Program-made: the position numbers and the translations under genes | Notes under the pieces: generated by a model | Database searches by the model: none | What the model saw: only the letters and a program-made list of their open reading frames with translations | Told to the model about the DNA's origin: nothing | Shown here: positions 7,930 through 17,241 of the stretch, piece after piece | Layout: each line of letters opens with the position of its first letter | Position numbering within the stretch: position 1 is the stretch's first letter | NCBI GenBank assembly: GCA_019359535.1 | Contig: JAHHHE010000043.1 | Location: 1-32,766 of the forward strand | Direction of reading: 5' to 3' | DNA: 32,766 bases | Source of the DNA: Gloeocapsa sp. UFS-A4-WI-NPMV-4B04 | Lineage (GTDB): Bacteria > Cyanobacteriota > Cyanobacteriia > Cyanobacteriales > Chroococcidiopsidaceae

Positions 7930-9045
7930 ATGCGTTCTGGATATACATTGCCAGTATTTGCCTGTGCCGCCGCCGTTGCCGCTTTACATTGGCTACGGCA
8001 GGATAAATCAATCCAATCGGTACAAATTGATTTAGTTGAGCCACCCCAAATAGTTGAAATTCCTGTCGAGCAAACAGCTGGATTAAGGCAGGGAATGGCG
8101 TTGGCAATTACTCGTAGCGATCCAGGGGATAATCTTGATCTTACTCGTAATACACCGATCTGGGCATTGGTGGAATGGGTAGGAGAGCAGGGGAGCAGGG
8201 GAGATGGGGAGGCAGTGGTTATTAAAGGGGGTGAAGGGCTGGGGAGGCTCGGTGAAGCAGGGGAAGCGGCTATTTATGCTTATGCACAAAAGCTGATCCG
8301 AGAAAATTTAGGGAAGTTGTTGAAATCGGGCGAAAAAATTGAGGTGACGATTATTCTCCCAGAAGGACGACGTTTAGCTGAACGCACTTCTAATGCTGCC
8401 TTTGGTGTTGTCGATGGGCTTTCTTTATTAGGTATAACCGGAATTTCTCAACCATTGAGCGCCCCAGGACAACTAGATGCTTGTCGTGAGGAAGTACAAC
8501 AAAAGGCAAGTTGTTTTGAGTGTTTAGTGTTTTGTGTGGGGGAAAATGGCTTAGATTTGGCAGCAAAACTGGGTATTAATCCTGACAGATTAGTTAAAAC
8601 AGCCAATTGGTTAGGGCCACTATTAGTAGAAGCTGGACTACAAGGTGTTAAAACAGTTTTGTTGTTTGGCTATCACGGTAAGTTGATTAAATTAGCTGGC
8701 GGCATTTTTCACACTCATCACCATTTAGCCGATGGACGTTTAGAAATACTTACGGCTCATTGCGCTCAAGTAGGTTTACCAACACCTGTCTTACAAGCTG
8801 TTTTTGCCAGTTCAACGGCTGAAGCAGCACTGAAATATCTACGCGATTTAGATGCTACAGAAGGCAGCTTGGCTGTAAGTCAGGTTTATAGTGCGATCGC
8901 CGAGACAATTGATCGCCGCTCCCAAGACTATATTTTTAATCACAGCGAACGCCGGATTAAAATCGGCTCAATTTTATTTGACCGCGATCGCCAAATTATT
9001 GTCAAAAGTCAAACTGCTTCTACCTTACTAGCCCACTTATGTTAA
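7930..9045 (+). CDS. cbiD: Cobalt-precorrin-5B (C1)-methyltransferase CbiD
   Basis: Anaerobic-route cobalamin synthesis enzyme that methylates C-1 of cobalt-precorrin-5B from SAM. The N-terminus RSGYTLPVFACAAAVAAL matches the cyanobacterial CbiD opening. It is followed by ITRSDPGDNLDLT, IKGGEGLGR, the central NAAFGVVDGLSLLGITGIS block, and LLFGYHGKLIKLAGG with a His-rich turn (HTHHHLADGR), all characteristic. I use ATG at 7930 (371 residues) because known homologues begin just before RSGYT. An ATG at 7912 and a TTG at 7867 are also in frame, and none has a clear ribosome site. Residues around 80-90 (GEQGSRGDGE) come from an octamer repeat described separately. guaA follows on the same strand after 196 bases, a pairing I recall from other cyanobacteria. 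Confidence 0.93.
   Translation: MRSGYTLPVFACAAAVAALHWLRQDKSIQSVQIDLVEPPQIVEIPVEQTAGLRQGMALAITRSDPGDNLDLTRNTPIWALVEWVGEQGSRGDGEAVVIKGGEGLGRLGEAGEAAIYAYAQKLIRENLGKLLKSGEKIEVTIILPEGRRLAERTSNAAFGVVDGLSLLGITGISQPLSAPGQLDACREEVQQKASCFECLVFCVGENGLDLAAKLGINPDRLVKTANWLGPLLVEAGLQGVKTVLLFGYHGKLIKLAGGIFHTHHHLADGRLEILTAHCAQVGLPTPVLQAVFASSTAEAALKYLRDLDATEGSLAVSQVYSAIAETIDRRSQDYIFNHSERRIKIGSILFDRDRQIIVKSQTASTLLAHLC
8185..8211 (+). repeat. Octamer tandem repeat within cbiD (GAGCAGGG units)
   Basis: Two exact copies of GAGCAGGG followed by GAGATGGG and GAG run inside the cbiD reading frame. G-rich repeats of this type (GGGAGCAGGGGAG) are usually intergenic in cyanobacteria. Here one is translated as a Gly-rich loop just before the conserved VIKGGEG motif. 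Confidence 0.7.
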
Positions 9046-9241
9046 CTTTATAAAAATATCCATTTAACTATCAATTAATAACTTTTTAGGTATCTATCTA
9101 AGGAATATTATTGCTTCTAAGCTTTAGCTAAAAAACGTTTTATTAGTAAATGGCAAATGGTATTTGGGGGTTAGAAGATAAGGTATTTACCCCAACCCCT
9201 GACCCCTTTGTAACTCTATCTCTTGAACAGGAACTAAATCG

Positions 9242-10846
9242 GTGATCCAGACAGACATACCGCTACACAGCGAATCTTTGGTGCAGTTGAATCGCCAAAT
9301 GATTGTGATCCTAGACTTCGGCTCTCAGTATTCTGAACTGATTGCGCGTCGAATTCGGGAAACTCAGGTATATTCTGAAGTTCTCTCCTATCGAACAACA
9401 GCTGAGCAGTTGCAGCAGTTAAATCCTAAAGGAATTATCCTTTCTGGTGGTCCCAGTTCAGTTTATGACAACGGCGCTCCTGTCTGCGATCCTCAAATTT
9501 GGCATCTAGGCATTCCCATTTTAGGCGTATGTTACGGAATGCAGCTGATGGTAAAGCAGCTAGGCGGGGAAGTGGTAAAGGCAGAGCGAGCTGAGTATGG
9601 CAAAGCATCGTTGTTAATTGACGATCCGACTGATTTATTCACTAATGTGGAAGATCGCACGACAATGTGGATGAGTCATGGCGACTCTTGTAATGTCTTG
9701 CCGGAAGGCTTTGAAGTGCTGGCACATACAGAAAATACATCTTGTGCGGCGATCGCTCATCACGAAAATAAGCTGTACGGCGTACAGTTTCATCCAGAGG
9801 TAGTGCATTCAATTGGTGGACTAGCTTTAATTCGCAACTTCGTTTACCACATCTGCGACTGTGAACCAACCTGGACAACTGCCGCCTTTGTTGAAGAAGC
9901 GATCAGAGAAATTCGCGCCAGAGTAGGTAATAAGCGAGTGTTGTTAGCGCTTTCTGGTGGTGTGGATTCTTCTACACTTGCCTTTTTGTTGCATAAAGCG
10001 ATCGGCGATCAACTGACTTGCGTATTTATCGATCAAGGCTTCATGCGGAAATTAGAGCCGGAACGGTTGGTCAAGCTATTTCAAGAGCAGTTCCACATTC
10101 CGGTAGAGTATGTTCAGGCACGCGATCGCTTTCTTGCCCTGCTTGCTGGTGTCACTGATCCTGAAGAAAAGCGCCGCCGCATTGGACATGAATTTATCAG
10201 TGTATTTGAAGAAGCATCCAAAAGCCTTGGCCCATTTGATTATCTAGCTCAAGGTACTCTTTATCCAGACGTAATTGAATCAGCTGATACCAATGTTGAT
10301 CCCAAAACTGGCGAAAGAGTGGCGGTAAAAATTAAAAGTCATCACAATGTCGGCGGCTTGCCTAAAGATTTACGCTTCAAGCTGGTTGAACCCCTACGTA
10401 AACTCTTTAAAGATGAGGTCCGCAAAGTTGGTCGCTCAATTGGTTTACCAGAAGAAATCGTGCAGCGCCAACCTTTCCCAGGTCCTGGATTAGCGATTCG
10501 GATTTTGGGCGAAGTCACAGCAGACAGGTTAAATATTCTCCGTGATGCTGACTTAATTGTCCGTCAGGAAATAAATCGTCAAGGGATGTATCATGAGTTG
10601 TGGCAAGCCTTCGCCGTGTTGTTACCTATCCGCAGTGTAGGTGTTATGGGCGACCAGCGCACATACGCTTATCCGATTGTGTTGCGCTTGGTTAAGAGCG
10701 AAGATGGCATGACTGCTGATTGGGCGCGGGTTCCTTACGACTTATTGGAAACGATTTCTAACCGCATTGTTAATGAAGTACAGGGTGTAAATCGAGTAGT
10801 TTACGACATTACCTCGAAGCCGCCTGGAACAATTGAATGGGAATAA
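9242..10846 (+). CDS. guaA: GMP synthase (glutamine-hydrolysing)
   Basis: Last step of GMP synthesis: XMP + Gln + ATP gives GMP. The N-terminal class I glutamine amidotransferase domain (about 20-210) starts [18 protein letters not shown], has the nucleophile Cys in GVCYGMQ and the His-Glu pair in [10 protein letters not shown]. The ATP-pyrophosphatase domain has the PP-loop [11 protein letters not shown] (about residue 238). The dimerisation domain ends PPGTIEWE, the universal GuaA terminus. At 534 residues it is full length. GTG at 9242 gives the cyanobacterial N-terminal extension of about 19 residues before the domain and follows AGGAACTAAATCG. Its last 100 bases occur again, degraded, beyond bioB at 11914-12004. 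Confidence 0.97.
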   Translation: MIQTDIPLHSESLVQLNRQMIVILDFGSQYSELIARRIRETQVYSEVLSYRTTAEQLQQLNPKGIILSGGPSSVYDNGAPVCDPQIWHLGIPILGVCYGMQLMVKQLGGEVVKAERAEYGKASLLIDDPTDLFTNVEDRTTMWMSHGDSCNVLPEGFEVLAHTENTSCAAIAHHENKLYGVQFHPEVVHSIGGLALIRNFVYHICDCEPTWTTAAFVEEAIREIRARVGNKRVLLALSGGVDSSTLAFLLHKAIGDQLTCVFIDQGFMRKLEPERLVKLFQEQFHIPVEYVQARDRFLALLAGVTDPEEKRRRIGHEFISVFEEASKSLGPFDYLAQGTLYPDVIESADTNVDPKTGERVAVKIKSHHNVGGLPKDLRFKLVEPLRKLFKDEVRKVGRSIGLPEEIVQRQPFPGPGLAIRILGEVTADRLNILRDADLIVRQEINRQGMYHELWQAFAVLLPIRSVGVMGDQRTYAYPIVLRLVKSEDGMTADWARVPYDLLETISNRIVNEVQGVNRVVYDITSKPPGTIEWE

Positions 10847-10857
10847 TTCAATAGAGC

Positions 10858-11805
10858 CTAGAGAGGTTTGCGAATCATCCCGAAGCGCTCTAGTATTTGC
10901 TCGTCATGCGATCGCTCCGGGTTGGGTGTAGTCAACAGAATTGAGCCAGTGAAGATCGAGTTAGCACCTGCAAGTAGACAAAGTGCCTGTAGCTCGTCAC
11001 TCATCTTCACTCGACCTGCTGAAAGGCGCACCGTCGCTTGAGGAAAGAGGATGCGTGTAGTTGCAATCATCCGCACCAGTTCTATTGGATCAACTGGTGG
11101 AGCGTCCTGTAATGGAGTTCCTGCTACTTGATTTAAGCAGTTAATCGGTATTGATTCTGGAGCCGGATCTAGGTGGCATAGAGCTTCTAGTAATTCCAGA
11201 CGGTCTTCAACTGACTCGCCCACTCCTAAGATGCCACCACAGCAGACAGAAATACCAGCAGCACTAACAGCGCGGATTGTATCCAGGCGCTCTTGGTAGG
11301 TGCGCGTTGTGATGATCTTTCCATAGTAGGCAGGTGAGGTATCGAGGTTGTGATTATAGGCAGTCAACCCAGCTTCTTTGAGACGCATAGCCTGGTGCGG
11401 CTTCAGCATACCGAGAGTACAACAGGCTTCCATACCAAGGGCAGCCACTTGGCGCACCATCTCTAGAACCTGATCAAACTGGGAATTATCTTTAACTTCT
11501 CGCCAAGCCGCACCCATGCAAAAGCGGGTAGAACCATTTGCTTTAGCTGCTTGTGCTTCAGCCACAACCGCCTCAACACTCATTAGTTCTTGAGGGACGA
11601 GTCCCGTTTTATTATGAACACTTTGGGAGCAGTAGGCACAGTCTTCTGGGCAAAGACCTGTCTTGATGTTGCTGAGTGTGCATAGCTGTACAGCACAGGG
11701 ATCGTGATGTTCCCGATGAATTTGTTGAGCATTGAAAAGCAGATTTGGCAAGGGCTGGTGGTAAATTTGAGTAATGCGATCGCGTGTTGCAGGCATGGCA
11801 CACAT
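10858..11805 (-). CDS. bioB: Biotin synthase BioB
   Basis: A radical-SAM enzyme that inserts sulfur into dethiobiotin, the final biotin step. With ATG at 11805 the protein has 315 residues, and the SAM cluster is C52-X3-C56-X2-C59 (CPEDCAYCSQ). Further family marks are FCMGAAWRE, CCTLGMLKPHQA, YNHNLDTSPAYY, ICCGGILG-type (VCCGGILGVGES) and VRLSAGRV, whose Arg helps bind the 2Fe-2S sulfur donor cluster. The frame is open upstream to a TTG at 11886, but that extension (rich in Leu, Glu and Arg) has no family counterpart, so an ATG start (11805 or 11796) is more likely. It is convergent with guaA, with only 11 bases between the two stop codons. It is flanked on the far side by a second copy of the guaA 3' end. 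Confidence 0.95.
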   Translation of the reverse strand: MCAMPATRDRITQIYHQPLPNLLFNAQQIHREHHDPCAVQLCTLSNIKTGLCPEDCAYCSQSVHNKTGLVPQELMSVEAVVAEAQAAKANGSTRFCMGAAWREVKDNSQFDQVLEMVRQVAALGMEACCTLGMLKPHQAMRLKEAGLTAYNHNLDTSPAYYGKIITTRTYQERLDTIRAVSAAGISVCCGGILGVGESVEDRLELLEALCHLDPAPESIPINCLNQVAGTPLQDAPPVDPIELVRMIATTRILFPQATVRLSAGRVKMSDELQALCLLAGANSIFTGSILLTTPNPERSHDEQILERFGMIRKPL

Positions 11806-11913
11806 GGTAGTACGGGTTGTTACGTTCTTCTCGAGTAGAAGAAACCTACGCTCCAAGTACAGATTACCAGCAAGTAGGTTGAGCAATGCCCACTCTATTT
11901 CTCACTTTTGGCG

Positions 11914-12004
11914 ATTGAAAATGATCTCTAACCGCATTATTAATAAAGTACGGGCGTTTTAGGATATCACCTTGAAGGCGCGTGGAACTATTCAATAGGA
12001 GTAA
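11914..12004 (+). pseudogene. Degraded duplicate of the guaA 3' end
   Basis: This stretch aligns with guaA 10744-10846 in the same orientation. The first 42 bases match at about 36 positions (shared core TCTAACCGCATT). After a net 12-base deletion, the last 42 bases match at about 33, through the stop codon (GTGGAAC.ATT.AAT.GGA.TAA against the GuaA terminus PGTIEWE). Translation reads MISNRIINKV against [10 protein letters not shown] in GuaA, then hits stops. Most differences in the first block are transitions, as expected for an unselected copy. The fragment is too short to work and has no start. It lies immediately upstream of bioB, so bioB is bracketed by two direct copies of the guaA terminus. 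Counts are by eye. Confidence 0.8.
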
Positions 12005-12114
12005 ATGTAGTGCAGTTGCTCAATTTCAACAAATCCTTACTTTAAATGGATGTGCTACAGGCATAGACAAACAGAGAATTACCTGTGTATGCTTCTTTTG
12101 TTACGTCTGTTTGA

Positions 12115-13374
12115 ATGAAATTTTTACGCAAATACGTTTTTTTGCCCTCCTGGCTACCGCAGCTAAATCCTCAAGTGTGGATTTTAGGGATTGGTCGCTT
12201 TTTATCGGAAATTGGTACTGGGTTTACTCTGTTTTACGCCCCCATCTTTTTTGTTAATCAAGTAGGCTTATCCGCAACTGCTGTAGGCTTTGCCTTGGGT
12301 AGTGCCTCAATTTCTGGCGTATTAGGGCGTATTTTGGGGGGTACATTTTCCGATTCGAGATTTTGGGGCCGTCGCCGTACTTTGTTACTATCGGCGGCTG
12401 TTGCTGCGATCGCTTCTTTAGTTTTAGCTACTACCAGCAATTTTTCTACTTTAGTTGTAGGGAATTTGCTAATGGGTCTAGGTCAGGGTTTATACTGGCC
12501 TGCAACCGAAGCAGTAGTAGCAGATTTAACGCCACCCGAACAACGCCGAGAAGCTTTCGCCCTCACACGGCTTGCAGATAATCTTGGTATGGGGATGGGA
12601 ATTGTTTTTGGAGGTGCGTTGATTGGGACAACTGGGGCTTATCGAGCGCTATTTATAGTTGATGCAATTTCGTTTGTGGTGTTCTTTGGCGTAGTATATT
12701 TTGCAATTACAGAAACTTATCAACCTCCAGAAAGGCAGCAAAATACTTCTATCCAAAGCAGTTGGCTACAAGCACTGCGTGATCGCCCTCTGCTTGTCTA
12801 TGTCATTGTGAATATCATCTTCACCACATATATTTCTCAACTGCATAGCACTTTACCCCTCTACCTCAAAAACTTTGTTGCGGTAGGAGCAGAAAAAGGA
12901 TTTGCCGAAACAACTATTAGTGCTTTATTTGCCTTGTATCTTGCTTTAGCTGTCGTATGCCAATTACCCGTCGCCCGTGCCTTAAAGCGGTTTAGTCACG
13001 CCCAAGCACTCACTATTTCCGCTTTGATGTGGGCAGTGGGATTCAGTTTAATTTGGGTTACAGGCGTTGCTACAACAAACAATTTAGGATGGGCAAGTTT
13101 TAGTTTGGGCGTATTTGCTCTAGCTACTGTTTCCTACACACCTTCTGCATCTGCTCTAATTACAGACTTAGCACCCGAATCACAACGCGGAGTTTACTTT
13201 TCTATCAACTCCTTATGTTGGGCTGCTGGTTATTTTATTGGCCCTCCTTTGGGCGGCTGGGCATTGGATCAGCCGCGAGTAGTCGTATATAGCTTTTGGT
13301 TAATTCTTGCCTTGAGCGTAGTTATAACTATCGTAATTTTGCAGTACCTCAACCGAATTTTGGCTGATAAATAA
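12115..13374 (+). CDS. MFS transporter, drug-efflux-like
   Basis: A 419-residue carrier with 12 predicted helices. The first half carries the loop DSRFWGRRRTLLLSA after helix 2 (motif A, D..GRR..l) and the block GLGQGLYWPATEAVVADLTPPEQRREAFALTRLADNLGMGMG, here quoted only to mark helices 4-5 and their cytoplasmic loop: key residues are Gly-Gln-Gly, Pro-Ala-Thr and Arg-Leu-Ala-Asp-Asn. This arrangement is common in MFS multidrug or metabolite exporters. The substrate cannot be read from sequence. ATG at 12115 follows a poor ribosome site. It is transcribed away from bioB across the guaA remnant. No regulator is adjacent. Confidence 0.85.
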   Translation: MKFLRKYVFLPSWLPQLNPQVWILGIGRFLSEIGTGFTLFYAPIFFVNQVGLSATAVGFALGSASISGVLGRILGGTFSDSRFWGRRRTLLLSAAVAAIASLVLATTSNFSTLVVGNLLMGLGQGLYWPATEAVVADLTPPEQRREAFALTRLADNLGMGMGIVFGGALIGTTGAYRALFIVDAISFVVFFGVVYFAITETYQPPERQQNTSIQSSWLQALRDRPLLVYVIVNIIFTTYISQLHSTLPLYLKNFVAVGAEKGFAETTISALFALYLALAVVCQLPVARALKRFSHAQALTISALMWAVGFSLIWVTGVATTNNLGWASFSLGVFALATVSYTPSASALITDLAPESQRGVYFSINSLCWAAGYFIGPPLGGWALDQPRVVVYSFWLILALSVVITIVILQYLNRILADK

Positions 13375-13620
13375 ACTCTATTTGGTCACAAGCTGTAATT
13401 AATGTTTTTGCCGCGCCGAATTTTAGAGTGGGGCTATACAGCGCCTAAATTTTTTGGTATATTTATTTTATACTAGAAACTTGACTATATTTATACGGTC
13501 GCACGGATTTCCATTATTAAACTATACCTTTGAAAAAGTAAAATAGCAATCCCAAAAAGCTAAAATTAACCAAAAATTTTGCCTATTTGAGTTAGCGAGT
13601 AAAAGCAAAATTAGATATTA

Positions 13621-14013
13621 CTAAATATGGCTAATAATGTCTTTTCTAGTAGTCTCAACAATGTCGAATAGCTCTTGTTGCTCTGCCAGGGGTACATTGA
13701 ACTTATCTAAACTGAGTTGAAAGTCATCTAGAAAAACCTGCCACTCTTCGCGAGAAATATTGAGATGAGCATGGGAATCATACATTGAACGACCGGAATA
13801 TTGTTGAGACCCACCTGTTGCCCAGCAAACCATTTCGGTGACAAGGTATTTAAACCCCGCCTTGGATACTCGATGATGTGCTTCATCTACAAGCGGATTA
13901 GCATTTAATTTCGGATCGCTCATAATTCTGTCAATGAAATCATCTACTACAGATGCAATGCTGTAAACACCGCCTAGACGTTCATAAAGGGATGGCTTTA
14001 AGTTGTTAGACAT
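13621..14013 (-). CDS. Group 1-like truncated haemoglobin
   Basis: A 130-residue 2-on-2 globin. It starts SLYERLGG (family group-1 N-terminus), has glycine-containing turns (CWATGG and the Y-SGRSM segment) and the likely proximal haem ligand in DSHAHLNIS. The B-helix reads VVDDFIDRIMSDP, where Synechocystis GlbN has VDKFYERV, so the distal B10 Tyr appears to be replaced by Ile. It belongs to the divergent subtype with ANPLVDEAHHRVS after the B/C region. I choose ATG 14013 (MSNNLKPS) over the upstream TTG at 14037. It follows hisIE on the same strand with 44 bases between, so they may share a transcript. Likely roles are O2/NO binding or redox protection; function is inferred. Confidence 0.85.
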   Translation of the reverse strand: MSNNLKPSLYERLGGVYSIASVVDDFIDRIMSDPKLNANPLVDEAHHRVSKAGFKYLVTEMVCWATGGSQQYSGRSMYDSHAHLNISREEWQVFLDDFQLSLDKFNVPLAEQQELFDIVETTRKDIISHI

Positions 14014-14057
14014 ATGAAATGATATTTCTACCTTCAATTAAGAGATGCTGCTTGTTC

Positions 14058-14753
14058 CTAACGGCGACGCTCTTGCAACTTGCGATAGACATCTTTTAAA
14101 TCAACTTGGTGGTGAGCTAAAGCAACAAGAGTGTGATACAGCAAATCAGCCACTTCAGCTGCGATCGCATCTGGCTCATCGTCCTTACACGCCATTACGA
14201 CTTCAACAGTCTCCTCACCGAGTTTTTTCAAAATCTTGTTATCACCAGCTGCTAATAACTGGCAAGTATAGGAAGCTTCAACCGGGTGATCGCGGCGATC
14301 GCAAATTACAGCAAATACCTGTGACAATGTGTCTGCTGGCGGTGGGACAACTTGAGTATCTACTTGATGAAAACAACTACGTTCCCCAGTATGACAGGCA
14401 ATATCTCCTATCTGTTCTACTCCAAATAGGAGCGTGTCACTATCACAGTCATAGCGAAGGAATCGCACCTTCTGAATATGTCCAGAAGTTTCTCCTTTAT
14501 GCCACAACTGAGTCCGAGAACGACTCCAAAACCATGTTTCTCCTGTATCCAGTGTTTTTTGGAGTGAGTCTCGATTCATCCACGCCATCATCAAGACTGT
14601 GCCATCTAGATAATCTTGGACAATAGCTGGCACTAATCCCTGCTCATCGTAGCGAATTTGATCTAGGGGGATAGCTTTGTGGAATAAATTTTGTTGAGCG
14701 GCAGACATACTAGCAGTTATCTCAGGCAATGACTCATTCGTCCAAGATACCAT
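14058..14753 (-). CDS. hisIE: Bifunctional phosphoribosyl-AMP cyclohydrolase / PR-ATP pyrophosphatase
   Basis: Steps two and three of histidine synthesis in one 231-residue protein. The HisI half (about 30-130) has [20 protein letters not shown]-type sequence (key: Gln-Asp, Met-Ala-Trp-Met-Asn), TWFWSRSR, and zinc-binding cysteines in RYDCDSD and [11 protein letters not shown]. The HisE half (about 145-225) has [15 protein letters not shown] and [13 protein letters not shown], the acidic Mg-binding helices of the MazG-like pyrophosphatase fold. Length and domain order match fused HisIE of other cyanobacteria. ATG at 14753 gives a polar leader of about 28 residues; an internal ATG (MSAAQQ) is an alternative. 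It is probably the first gene of a pair with the truncated globin. Confidence 0.96.
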   Translation of the reverse strand: MVSWTNESLPEITASMSAAQQNLFHKAIPLDQIRYDEQGLVPAIVQDYLDGTVLMMAWMNRDSLQKTLDTGETWFWSRSRTQLWHKGETSGHIQKVRFLRYDCDSDTLLFGVEQIGDIACHTGERSCFHQVDTQVVPPPADTLSQVFAVICDRRDHPVEASYTCQLLAAGDNKILKKLGEETVEVVMACKDDEPDAIAAEVADLLYHTLVALAHHQVDLKDVYRKLQERRR

Positions 14754-15106
14754 TGAGATGAGTTAGCTAGTACGTTTATCTTTAAGTACTGTTACTTTAT
14801 GGGGCAAGTTATAAATATCAGAAAGTTAAACTAGGACACTCAAAGTTCTAGCCAATTAGATTTTTACTGCTCTTGAGGCAAATTTGTGAGCTTTTCCTGT
14901 ATCTTTTGTACCAGTGAATTGCTGAGTTATAGGCAGCACGATATCAATTTTGGATGGATTTAGATAAGCGATCGCAAATTTCTAGGCACAAATCTTAAAT
15001 CGTCTTATTTTCCCTAGCCCTATAATTCATAAACGTAGGAGTTCTCAAATAAAGCCTACAACTATCTAGAAATAGACTTTTAAAAATTCCCACTTAGGAG
15101 AGAACC
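14754..15106. other. Divergent spacer hisIE / hemL
   Basis: A 353-base region between divergent start codons, AT-rich, with one HIP1-like site (near 14969). It must hold both promoters. Only the hemL-side -10 candidate is listed. No RNA gene or operator palindrome was recognised. Confidence 0.45.
15021..15026 (+). promoter_or_regulatory. Candidate -10 box upstream of hemL
   Basis: A perfect TATAAT lies 81 bases before the hemL start codon. No good -35 hexamer sits 16-18 bases upstream, as is common for regulated cyanobacterial promoters. Support is the hexamer and its place only. Confidence 0.3.
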
Positions 15107-16405
15107 TTGGTTAATACAAGCATTAGAACAACCAAATCAGCAGAAATTTTTGCCGCCGCCCAGAATTTAATGCCTGGGGGAGTAAGTTCGCCAGTCCGCG
15201 CCTTCAAATCTGTAGGAGGACAACCGATCGTTTTTGATCGCGTCAAAGGTGCATATATCTGGGATGTAGATGGCAACCAGTACATTGATTATGTCGGTAG
15301 TTGGGGCCCAGCAATTTGTGGTCACGCCCATCCTGATGTAATTGCAGCACTTCATCAAGCTTTGGAAAAAGGCACGAGCTTTGGTGCGCCCTCAGTTTTA
15401 GAAAATGTACTAGCAGAAATGGTGATTGATGCTGTACCTAGCATTGAAATGGTACGATTTGTCAACTCTGGCACTGAAGCTTGTATGTCGGTACTGCGCT
15501 TGATGCGGGCGTTCACCGGACGCGATAAAATCATCAAGTTTGAAGGCTGCTATCACGGTCATGCCGATATGTTCCTAGTTAAAGCAGGTTCTGGTGTTGC
15601 CACACTGGGTTTACCTGACTCACCCGGAGTACCCAAATCCACAACTACCAATACCCTGACTGCGCCTTTTAATGACCTAGAAGCGGTTAAAGCATTATTT
15701 GAACAGAACCGCGACGAGATTTCTGGTGTAATTTTAGAGCCAGTTGTAGGTAATGCTGGATTTATTCCGCCTGATGCTGGTTTTCTAGAAGGCTTGCGCG
15801 AATTGACTCAAGAACATGGGGCGTTGTTGGTGTTTGATGAAGTGATGACTGGGTTTCGGATTGCCTATGGTGGCGCTCAAGAAAAGTTTGGCATTACTCC
15901 TGACTTGACGACACTAGGCAAGATTATTGGCGGTGGTTTGCCAGTGGGAGCTTATGGCGGTCGTCGCGATATTATGTCGATGGTTGCACCAGCTGGATCA
16001 ATGTATCAAGCTGGGACACTTTCTGGTAATCCTTTAGCCATGACAGCCGGAATTAAAACGTTGGAGTTGCTGCAAAAGCCGGATACATACGAGTATCTTG
16101 ATCGCATTACTAAGAAGTTGGCGGATGGCTTGCTGCAAATTGCCCAAGAAACAGGTCATGCAGCTTGCGGCGGTCAAATTAGCGGGATGTTCGGCTTATT
16201 CTTCACATCTGGCCCAGTGCATAGCTACGAGGATGCGAAAAAGTCAGATGCGGCTAAGTTTAGCCGTTTCCATCGCGGGATGTTAGAGCGCGGTGTTTAC
16301 CTTGCTCCGTCTCAATTTGAGGCTGGGTTTACCTCAGTGGCTCATACGGAAGAGGATATTGACAAGACTTTGGCGGCGGCGCGGGATGTAATGTCTAGCA
16401 TTTAG
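15107..16405 (+). CDS. hemL: Glutamate-1-semialdehyde 2,1-aminomutase
   Basis: A PLP enzyme converting glutamate-1-semialdehyde to 5-aminolevulinate, the precursor of haem, chlorophyll and bilins. At 432 residues it is the cyanobacterial length. Family marks are [63 protein letters not shown], and the PLP lysine in [18 protein letters not shown] (about residue 273). The start is TTG at 15107, set by a good ribosome site (TAGGAG, about 7 bases before it) and by no in-frame ATG before the conserved MPGGV. Gabaculine sensitivity is a known property of the family. It is monocistronic as far as visible. Confidence 0.97.
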   Translation: MVNTSIRTTKSAEIFAAAQNLMPGGVSSPVRAFKSVGGQPIVFDRVKGAYIWDVDGNQYIDYVGSWGPAICGHAHPDVIAALHQALEKGTSFGAPSVLENVLAEMVIDAVPSIEMVRFVNSGTEACMSVLRLMRAFTGRDKIIKFEGCYHGHADMFLVKAGSGVATLGLPDSPGVPKSTTTNTLTAPFNDLEAVKALFEQNRDEISGVILEPVVGNAGFIPPDAGFLEGLRELTQEHGALLVFDEVMTGFRIAYGGAQEKFGITPDLTTLGKIIGGGLPVGAYGGRRDIMSMVAPAGSMYQAGTLSGNPLAMTAGIKTLELLQKPDTYEYLDRITKKLADGLLQIAQETGHAACGGQISGMFGLFFTSGPVHSYEDAKKSDAAKFSRFHRGMLERGVYLAPSQFEAGFTSVAHTEEDIDKTLAAARDVMSSI

Positions 16406-16522
16406 TGATGCGGGAGGGGTAAGGAGTAATATCCTGCTCCCTCTTGATCTGCCATTAAAAAAAGCAATGTCTTACCACAAGCCATTCTGCGTCTAGGTCC
16501 CTGCGTCCAGTGCAGAGGCAAG

Positions 16523-16882
16523 TTAGATATATATTTTCAAATGGTTATCTATGACTATAAAATAACCGAATGATACGACGGCGAAGAAATACAAATAAAG
16601 TAGAGGAATGCTTGATACAAATACTGCGAGGCTTAGAGCAATCAGCGCTCTTTTATTCTGACGCTCCACCCACATAAGAACTAAACCAAGAGCTAGAAAA
16701 AACGCACTCATTATTATTACCTTATCAAGTACAGCACCTAGCGGCATACACCCAAATCTTTCACAACTGGGTGTGTAAACCAAAATGAGCAGCCCTAGTG
16801 GTAGCCAACATCCCAGAAAGTCCACAATTTTGAGCAATGAATATAGGAGTCTCAGTAAATCTCGAAGCAATTTACCATTCAA
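16523..16882 (-). CDS. Small membrane protein, unknown
   Basis: A 119-residue frame with three hydrophobic stretches (about 14-36, 50-70 and 77-113) separated by short polar loops (ERQNKR between the second and third). One loop holds two cysteines (PSCERFGCMP), possibly disulfide-linked on the outer face. It starts at TTG; the purine stretch GTGGAG lies about 10 bases upstream. I recognise no family. Hydrophobic pattern and loop charges look like a real integral membrane protein, but length and start codon leave doubt. Confidence 0.5.
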   Translation of the reverse strand: MNGKLLRDLLRLLYSLLKIVDFLGCWLPLGLLILVYTPSCERFGCMPLGAVLDKVIIMSAFFLALGLVLMWVERQNKRALIALSLAVFVSSIPLLYLYFFAVVSFGYFIVIDNHLKIYI

Positions 16883-17241
16883 TGCAGTCTAACTCCACTA
16901 CAGAACTTTCTTAATCGCAACTAATACAAAATACTTATCTAGATACAGAACCAGTAATTGCTCTAATTAAAAAAGGCGGATACTCCCAAATAGGCTTTTT
17001 GGTGTATGCGATCGCCCACAAACTATGATGGCTTAAACTGTGAGTGTAGCCTCAATGCCTTTGATCACCTTTTCCCAAGGCAGTATGGAGAGATTATCTT
17101 TAGCAGTTGACTAATCTACATTGAAGTAGTAAATATGTACTAGATAGAGGATATTCTATATCTCTGATATTAGGACTGTTCTTGACGAAAGTGACTGGGT
17201 AAGGCTTTTTACCAAAAATATCTTAGATGGTGTTGCTAGTC
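16883..17241. other. Spacer without recognised content
   Basis: A 359-base AT-rich spacer with one HIP1-like site (near 17010). Neither an RNA gene nor a terminator with a clear T-tract was seen. Both flanking genes are on the minus strand, so it should hold the promoter of the small membrane protein. Confidence 0.4.

Noticed and set aside
9060-9241. G-rich/C-rich inverted segments (GGGGTT / AACCCC) before guaA as a terminator or attenuator
   Set aside because: The pairing is short with a long loop and no T-tract; such segments are common spacer debris in cyanobacteria.
14045-14626. 193-codon plus-strand frame opposite hisIE
   Set aside because: It is the antisense shadow of a clear hisIE; the translation has no domain and no ribosome site.
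16406-16450. Terminator after hemL (GGGAG...CTCCC)
   Set aside because: The stem is only 5 bp with a loop of about 20 bases and no T-tract follows.
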